A stretch of 8,670 nucleotides of DNA, from NCBI GenBank assembly GCA_934343915.1, contig CAKRIL010000060.1, positions 1 to 8,670 of the forward strand. The letters run 5' to 3'. Below the pieces are notes generated by a model that ran no database searches, was not told the origin of the DNA, and was given only the letters and a program-made list of their open reading frames with translations. A program made the translations under genes and the position numbers. Of this stretch, positions 5,059 to 8,670 are shown one piece after another (within the stretch, counting starts at the first letter, position 1; the number at the start of each line of letters is the position of its first letter). The DNA comes from an uncultured Lachnospiraceae bacterium (lineage in GTDB: Bacteria > Bacillota > Clostridia > Lachnospirales > Lachnospiraceae).

Positions 5059-6831
5059 TTACTCTGCGTCCTCTTCCTTCTTGTCCTCGACAATCCGGAT
5101 GTGAACCTCACGAAGCTGCTTCTCCGTGACGGTTGCAGGTGCGCCCATCATGACATCCTGTGCGTTCTTGTTCATCGGGAACGGAATGATTTCACGGATG
5201 CTCTCCTCACCTGCGATGAGCATTACCATACGGTCAACGCCCGGCGCAATACCTGCGTGTGGAGGTGCTCCGTAGCAGAACGCATTGTACATTGCAGGGA
5301 ACTTAGCCTTAACATCATCCTCGCCAAGACCTACAAGCTTGAATGCCTTAATCATTATCTCAGGATCATGGTTACGAACGGCACCTGATGAAAGCTCAAC
5401 GCCGTTGCATACAAGGTCATACTGGTATGCCAGAATGTCAAGAGGATCCATTGTGTCAAGCGCCTCTGCTCCGCCCTGCGGCATTGAGAATGGATTGTGG
5501 CAGAACTCAAGCTCGCCAGACTCCTCACCAATCTCATACATAGGGAAGTCTACTATCCAGCAGAACTCGTAGCACTCCTTCTTCATATATCCGTCAAAGC
5601 TGTTGCCGATAGCCTTTCTGATAACTCCGGCAGTCTTCTGTGCTGTCTTTAAATCGCCCGTTGCGAGTGCAACAAAATCACCGTTCTTAAGTCCAAGTGC
5701 CTTAACTACCGCATCCTTGTGCTCCTGAACGAACTTAGCGATACCGCCGACAAGCTCGCCGTTCTCATCAAGTCTGAAATAGTATGCCTTCTGTCCGCTC
5801 ACAACCTCAACATCTGCACAGAGCTTGTCAATCTGCTTCCTTGTGCCTGTGAAGTTCTCAGCAACAACAGCCTTAACTCTGTTGCCGGCAAAAGGTCCGA
5901 AGCCGCAGTCGGCAAGCACGTCCGTTGCATCCTGCACAATAAGGCTGATACGAAGATCCGGCTTATCCGAGCCGTACTTGTCCATAGCCTCAAGGTAAGG
6001 TATTCTCTTGAATGGTGGCTTGGAAGCCTCATTGTAGATTCCGTATCTTGCGAAGATAGGAGGAAGAACATCCTCAAGTATCTCAAATACATCCTCCTGA
6101 TTTGCAAATGCCATCTCCATATCAAGCTGGTAGAACTCTCCCGGCGAACGGTCTGCTCTGGCGTCCTCATCTCTGAAGCAAGGTGCTATCTGGAAATATC
6201 TGTCAAAGCCCGATGCCATGAGGAGCTGCTTGAACTGCTGCGGTGCCTGTGGAAGTGCGTAGAACTTGCCCGGATGATTTCTTGCCGGAACAAGATAATC
6301 TCTTGCACCCTCAGGTGATGAGCATGTAAGTATAGGAGTTGTAATCTCCATAAAATCATGTCCTATCATTGCAGCACGAAGGTCTGCAACAATCTTGCTT
6401 CTCAATATAATTCTTGACTTGACATCCGGATTACGAAGGTCAAGGTATCTGTACTTAAGTCTTACATTCTCATCCGCATCCTTGGAATGATTAATCTGGA
6501 ACGGAAGCTCGTTGTACTGACACTTTCCGAGAACCGAAATCTTAGAAGGAACAACCTCGATATCTCCGGTAGGAATCTTGCTGTTCTTAGAGCTTCTCTC
6601 TCTTACCTTTCCAACTATCTCTATTGTTGACTCATAGTTAATTCCGGATAACTGCTCCATCTGCTCTTCTGTCTCAGCGACAATCTGTGTCGTGCCGTAG
6701 AAGTCTCTTAAAATCAGGAAGCCCAAGTTCTTGCTGACCTTACGGAGATTCTCGTACCAGCCGACAAGCTTAACCTCTTCGCCGACATTCTCTAGTCTTA
6801 ACTGACCACAATTATGTGTACGTCCCTGCAT
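5059..6831 (-). CDS. aspS: Aspartyl-tRNA synthetase (bacterial type)
   Basis: 590 residues, the usual bacterial length. It charges tRNA-Asp with aspartate in the cytoplasm. Domains: N-terminal OB-fold anticodon-binding domain (about 1-105, opening MQGRTHNCGQLR), class II catalytic core, and the bacterial GAD insertion (about 290-410). Motif 1 is near FMEITTPIL (160-168). The QAPQQFKQLL segment is at 195-204. Motif 2 (FRDEDARADRSPGEFYQLD) is at 219-237. SSGAVRNH is at 481-488. Motif 3 (GIAPGVDRMVMLIAG) is at 527-541 with R534. The start is the ATG at 6831 with AGAGG (6840-6844) eight bases upstream. The frame extends 11 codons to a TTG at 6864, but that extension contains the ribosome site and is not part of the family. 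It is a single-gene unit with its own promoter and terminator, and no histidyl-tRNA synthetase gene follows it. Confidence 0.97.
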   Translation of the reverse strand: MQGRTHNCGQLRLENVGEEVKLVGWYENLRKVSKNLGFLILRDFYGTTQIVAETEEQMEQLSGINYESTIEIVGKVRERSSKNSKIPTGDIEVVPSKISVLGKCQYNELPFQINHSKDADENVRLKYRYLDLRNPDVKSRIILRSKIVADLRAAMIGHDFMEITTPILTCSSPEGARDYLVPARNHPGKFYALPQAPQQFKQLLMASGFDRYFQIAPCFRDEDARADRSPGEFYQLDMEMAFANQEDVFEILEDVLPPIFARYGIYNEASKPPFKRIPYLEAMDKYGSDKPDLRISLIVQDATDVLADCGFGPFAGNRVKAVVAENFTGTRKQIDKLCADVEVVSGQKAYYFRLDENGELVGGIAKFVQEHKDAVVKALGLKNGDFVALATGDLKTAQKTAGVIRKAIGNSFDGYMKKECYEFCWIVDFPMYEIGEESGELEFCHNPFSMPQGGAEALDTMDPLDILAYQYDLVCNGVELSSGAVRNHDPEIMIKAFKLVGLGEDDVKAKFPAMYNAFCYGAPPHAGIAPGVDRMVMLIAGEESIREIIPFPMNKNAQDVMMGAPATVTEKQLREVHIRIVEDKKEEDAE

Positions 6832-6915
6832 GTTTTTTTCCTCTTTGCTTATAATTTGCGGCAAACCCGCCTGGCGGCACAGTATTATGCCGACACGGCG
6901 TTCTGCCTGGTATCT
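6832..6915 (-). promoter_or_regulatory. 5' leader of aspS
   Basis: About 84 nt from the predicted start to the ATG, GC-rich in its first part. It can form a 5-bp hairpin (6888-6892 with 6875-6879, 8-nt loop) and a 4-bp one (6867-6870 with 6858-6861). I find no T-box sequence (TGGNACCGCG-like) and no intrinsic terminator, so tRNA-sensing attenuation of the usual Firmicute kind is not seen. Confidence 0.45.
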
Positions 6916-6921
6916 TTCGCT

Positions 6922-6950
6922 ATTATAGCATTACCGTGAAACGCCGTCAA
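6922..6950 (-). promoter_or_regulatory. aspS promoter
   Basis: On the minus strand, TTGACG (-35, 6945-6950) and a perfect TATAAT (-10, 6922-6927) are 17 bases apart, with TG-N before the -10. The -35 lies inside the last codons of the upstream small frame, and that frame's stop codon (6931-6933) falls in the spacer. Confidence 0.85.
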
Positions 6951-7126
6951 CCACAATGCTTTCACTATCTGAGTTGTCTGAGGGTTCCAAATTGGAATCT
7001 GCTTTTTCGGCATATTCCTGTTCCAGTTCATCCGCCAGATATACGTCACTCATGCAGTGCATATCGGATACACCGTCACGAACCAGCTTATACACATCGG
7101 AGTGATAAAAAAAACCAATGCCGCAT
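6931..7126 (-). pseudogene. Small acidic ORF upstream of aspS, interrupted by a frameshift at a T8 tract
   Basis: From 7106 down to the stop at 6931-6933 the minus strand reads an acidic protein-like sequence, including SDVYKLVRDGVSDMHCMSDV, then LADELEQEYAEKADSN, then a Ser/Asp-rich tail. In this frame there is no start codon with a ribosome site; a stop occurs at 7144-7146. An ATG at 7126, with AGGGGG (7138-7143) eleven bases upstream, enters through MRHWFF but is in the wrong frame. Removing one T from the T8 tract (7107-7114 on the plus strand) joins them into a 64-residue protein. The tract could be a sequencing error, a slippage-controlled or phase-variable site, or a disabling mutation. 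I do not recognise the protein. A promoter upstream supports it being transcribed. Confidence 0.45.
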
Positions 7127-7174
7127 CCAGCGAAATTCCCCCTTTACTTTATTTTAACCAATGTCACTTTTACT

Positions 7175-7203
7175 ATCATAGCACAAAAATTTATACGACA
7201 CAA
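7175..7203 (-). promoter_or_regulatory. Promoter of the small ORF upstream of aspS
   Basis: On the minus strand, TATGAT (7175-7180, 5 of 6) is preceded by TG-N (extended -10), and TTGTGT lies 17 bases upstream (7198-7203). The predicted start is near 7168, about 40 nt before the ATG at 7126. The -35 is weak, but extended -10 promoters tolerate that. Confidence 0.5.
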
Positions 7204-7336
7204 TCAGGATTGCATTTTGGGAGCCCATATAATAATGCTCATGTGCGATAAAGCAACACACATATTTACAGACAGCAGCCCTCTATTCTGAAATTTTGTT
7301 GCATTAGTGTAGTTTTTGAGCGAATGTTATTTGTGG
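7204..7336. other. Intergenic stretch left of the XRE gene
   Basis: No gene or RNA recognised on either strand. It contains a short dyad GAGC-N12-GCTC (7220-7239) and becomes progressively AT-rich toward the right. It probably holds the left junction of the AT-rich patch, but I see no insertion-sequence end or target duplication. Confidence 0.4.
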
Positions 7337-7391
7337 TTGACAGATTTCCAACCATTATTGGTAGAATGACAGGCTATGATTTTGTTATAAT
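7337..7391 (+). promoter_or_regulatory. Promoter region of the XRE gene, with a dyad operator candidate
   Basis: A perfect TATAAT (7386-7391) with TG-N before it makes a strong extended -10, 34 bp before the start codon; no good -35 is paired with it. A second possibility is TTGACA (7337-7342) with TAGAAT (7362-7367), but the spacer is 19. Between them lie overlapping dyads, CCAA-N6-TTGG (7348-7361) and ACCA-N4-TGGT (7351-7362). These are plausible binding sites for the encoded regulator, whose family usually controls its own promoter. Confidence 0.5.
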
Positions 7392-7425
7392 CAAGACACG
7401 ATAAAAAACAAAGGAGCTTTAGAGT

Positions 7426-7791
7426 ATGAATTTTAATGAAAAACTGATTTCTTTGAGAAAATCCAAAGGGCTGTCACAAGAAGAACTGGGGGCAGAATTG
7501 AATGTGTCAAGACAAACAGTTTCAAAATGGGAAAGCTGCCAGTCTTATCCCGATTTTCAACGGCTGGTATTGTTGAGTGATTTCTTCGGATTGACGTTAG
7601 ATGAACTTGTTAAGGACATTGATGTGCAGGAAGTACGGGAAAAAAACTTAAATAGCGAACGGCTAAATTCCATATACAGTGATGTGGAAAACGCCAAGAA
7701 AATCATTAAACGGGGAATTATCATCGGAGGCAGCATTGCCGCTGTTCTTCTGATTGTTGTGATTGTTTTGATTTTTAGCTTTGTATATTGA
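7426..7791 (+). CDS. XRE-family helix-turn-helix regulator with C-terminal transmembrane helix
   Basis: 121 residues. The HTH_3/XRE domain spans about 6-60; the recognition helix is within NVSRQTVSKWE (26-36), and YPDFQRLVLLSDFFGLTLDEL completes the fold. A polar linker (61-95) leads to one strong hydrophobic helix (about 97-120) at the very C-terminus, so the protein is probably tethered to the membrane with its DNA-binding domain in the cytoplasm. This layout is common in Firmicutes, often beside membrane transport genes. GGAG (7413-7416) lies nine bases before the ATG. The next frame downstream is a broken ABC-2 type permease, which suggests the regulator once controlled a transporter. Function beyond DNA binding is unknown. 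Confidence 0.85.
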   Translation: MNFNEKLISLRKSKGLSQEELGAELNVSRQTVSKWESCQSYPDFQRLVLLSDFFGLTLDELVKDIDVQEVREKNLNSERLNSIYSDVENAKKIIKRGIIIGGSIAAVLLIVVIVLIFSFVY

Positions 7792-7805
7792 TAGCTATAT
7801 TTTAA

Positions 7806-8300
7806 GAAAGGATATGTGGTATAGGATTTGCAAGTGCAATGTTTCAAATGAGTCAGTCTATGTTTATTTTCAATGTTATTTTATCTGCAATTATCGGGAG
7901 AAGTTTAGCATCAGAAATTGAGAATAAAAGTATTCGATTATATATAAACCGAGTTGGTGTCCGAAAATTGATTTATTTTGGTAAGGAATTGTCATTGTTG
8001 CTATTTTCAATATTTATAGATATTTTACTTGTTTTAACGAGTATTATCTTTTATTATGCTGTACTTATTCATAACCCAAAAGTTGCGAGTGGTATATTAT
8101 ATGATAGTAATGCAAGTATGGAAATTGCTCAGATTATTTGTAATTGTATGTTTTGGCTGATAACAATTTATCTTGTGATGTTAATGGCAACAAATCTAAA
8201 GACACTTTTATGTGTAGGCACCTATATGATTCTCTATATCATAATGAATTTGATGTCTTATATGGACGGGAATTTTATTTACCCACATTGGTATTCGTAG
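7806..8300 (+). pseudogene. Truncated ABC-2 type transporter permease
   Basis: The frame is open from 7806; the first ATG (7839) has no ribosome site. The 153 residues from there contain about four TM segments (8-24, 50-76, 97-117, 122-140). The stretch SAIIGRSLASEIENKSIRLY followed by RKLIYFGKE is the typical ABC-2 permease turn (a membrane helix, then an E-x-x-x-x-S/T-I-R/K segment, then a K-E helix). Family members usually have six TM segments and more than 220 residues, so the N-terminal TM and loop and the last TM are missing. An ATG with an AAGGAT ribosome site at 7814 opens a different frame that stops after 35 codons, consistent with a deletion junction near 7815-7830. No ATPase partner is next to it. 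Composition is clearly more AT-rich than aspS or the kinase region. Read as a decaying remnant. Confidence 0.65.
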
Positions 8301-8308
8301 GTTTGAAA

Positions 8309-8386
8309 AAATGGATTTATAAAGTATCCGGCTGACTGACCGTGGTTGTGGGCGGCATAACGGCACTTATCGTGGTTATCGTATAA
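8309..8386 (+). pseudogene. Short hydrophobic C-terminal remnant
   Basis: A frame shifted from the permease reads LKKWIYKVSG, an in-frame TGA, then LTVVVGGITALIVVIV and a TAA at 8384-8386. The second part looks like the final TM helix of a membrane protein. Base composition returns toward GC-richer host-like values from about 8330. It is probably the tail of a gene otherwise lost. Too short to identify. Confidence 0.35.
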
Positions 8387-8390
8387 TACA

Positions 8391-8466
8391 GTTCAACAAT
8401 AATGGTATGACAATCCTGCGATTTAACGACAGTTTTAGCAGGATGTCATACCATTATTTGTTGAAC
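8391..8466. repeat. Long near-perfect inverted repeat (hairpin element)
   Basis: Two 29-nt arms (8391-8419 and 8438-8466) pair over essentially their whole length, except that each arm carries one unpaired A, around an 18-nt loop. The outer ends are GTTCAAC / GTTGAAC and the inner ends ATCCTGC / GCAGGAT. No T-run follows on either strand, so it is not a standard intrinsic terminator, though it lies between convergent coding remnants and might act as one. The length and bulges recall REP- or MITE-like palindromic elements. Confidence 0.8.
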
Positions 8467-8511
8467 GTCCGTTAATACATCACATATGGTAATTTTATCC
8501 CTATGGTGCCC

Positions 8512-8670
8512 TTACTGCACCACCCCATCCTTTATAACCAGCACTCTGTCCGCAAAGTCCGCCATCTGCCTGTCATGTGTGACCATTATTATGGTCTGCC
8601 CGAACATATCGGACGCATTGCGGAGAAGCGCTGCGACCTCGGATGAGGTCTCGGCATCGAGATTTCCCGT
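8512..8670 (-). CDS. ABC transporter ATP-binding protein, C-terminal end (runs off right edge)
   Basis: 52 residues plus stop, open to the right edge on the minus strand. It starts TGNLDAETSSEV, the D-loop region just after Walker B, then QTIIMVTHDRQMADFADRVL with the H-loop His at fragment residue 32, and ends VIKDGVVQ. The TGNLD-x-x-T/S pattern is typical of MacB/LolD-type and peptide or antibiotic exporter ATPases. The protein hydrolyses ATP to drive a membrane permease encoded outside the window. Composition is GC-richer than the neighbouring AT-rich patch. Family is firm; subfamily and substrate are not determined. Confidence 0.9.
   Translation of the reverse strand, partial: TGNLDAETSSEVAALLRNASDMFGQTIIMVTHDRQMADFADRVLVIKDGVVQ

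Noticed and set aside
5719..6318. 199-codon plus-strand ORF inside aspS
   Set aside because: It is antisense to well-conserved aspS codons, has no ribosome site and resembles no protein family.
6832..6864. TTG start for aspS, adding 11 residues
   Set aside because: The extension encodes the Shine-Dalgarno sequence itself, and the family starts at the M-x-x-RTH motif.
6832..6915. T-box riboswitch before aspS
   Set aside because: The leader is too short and lacks the T-box core and an attenuator hairpin with a T-run.
6936..7157. Plus-strand 73-codon ORF and an overlapping 64-codon ORF
   Set aside because: They have no ribosome site and read Arg/His/Pro-rich antisense sequence opposite the acidic minus-strand frame and the aspS promoter.
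7347..7375. Similarity between the XRE promoter and one arm of the palindrome at 8391
   Set aside because: Only scattered matches around TGGTA...TGACA with several gaps; it could be chance, and no flanking repeats support a shared element.
1..8670. CRISPR array, tRNA, rRNA or transposase genes
   Set aside because: No regularly spaced repeats, cloverleaf sequences, rRNA motifs or transposase-like frames were seen on either strand.

Overview
The window looks like chromosome from a Gram-positive gut clostridium, most likely a Lachnospiraceae relative. Reasons: moderate-to-low GC, strong AGGAGG-type ribosome binding sites, near-consensus sigma-A promoters, and protein families typical of that group (CsoR-type repressor with a Cys-rich N-terminus, 7TM/HD-GYP protein, a small HD phosphohydrolase, a clostridial-style HicAB pair). 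The genus is an inference.

Left part (1-2090). A CsoR-like metal-sensing repressor runs off the left edge on the minus strand. Its promoter carries two copies of a CsoR-type operator, one between -35 and -10 and one over the expected transcription start, which fits autorepression. Divergently, a 564-residue membrane protein with seven predicted TM segments, a PAS-like region and an HD-GYP domain is a probable c-di-GMP phosphodiesterase. It ends at a bidirectional terminator shared with the convergent kinase.

Middle (2094-5024, all minus). A PfkB-family kinase has its own promoter and a leader with two hairpins. Upstream of it lies an HD-domain phosphohydrolase, then a hicA-hicB toxin-antitoxin operon. 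hicAB is driven by a perfect TTGACA-N17-TATAAT promoter with a 12-bp-period direct repeat in it, and that promoter lies inside an unrecognised 45-codon ORF with a full Shine-Dalgarno sequence. A strong terminator separates this block from aspS.

aspS region (5059-7203, minus). Complete bacterial-type aspartyl-tRNA synthetase. Its promoter overlaps the end of a small upstream reading frame (about 64 codons) that is continuous only if one T is removed from a T8 tract, so it is a frameshifted, phase-variable or broken small gene.

Right part (about 7204-8670). An AT-rich patch holds an XRE regulator with a C-terminal TM helix, a truncated ABC-2 type permease and a short hydrophobic C-terminal remnant, suggesting acquired and decaying DNA. 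It is followed by a long near-perfect inverted repeat (two 29-nt arms, 18-nt loop). The end of an ABC transporter ATPase gene enters from the right edge on the minus strand.

The best candidates for something undescribed are the small ORF overlapping the hicAB promoter, the T8-frameshifted ORF upstream of aspS, the long palindrome, and the structured leader of the kinase. None is proven by sequence alone.
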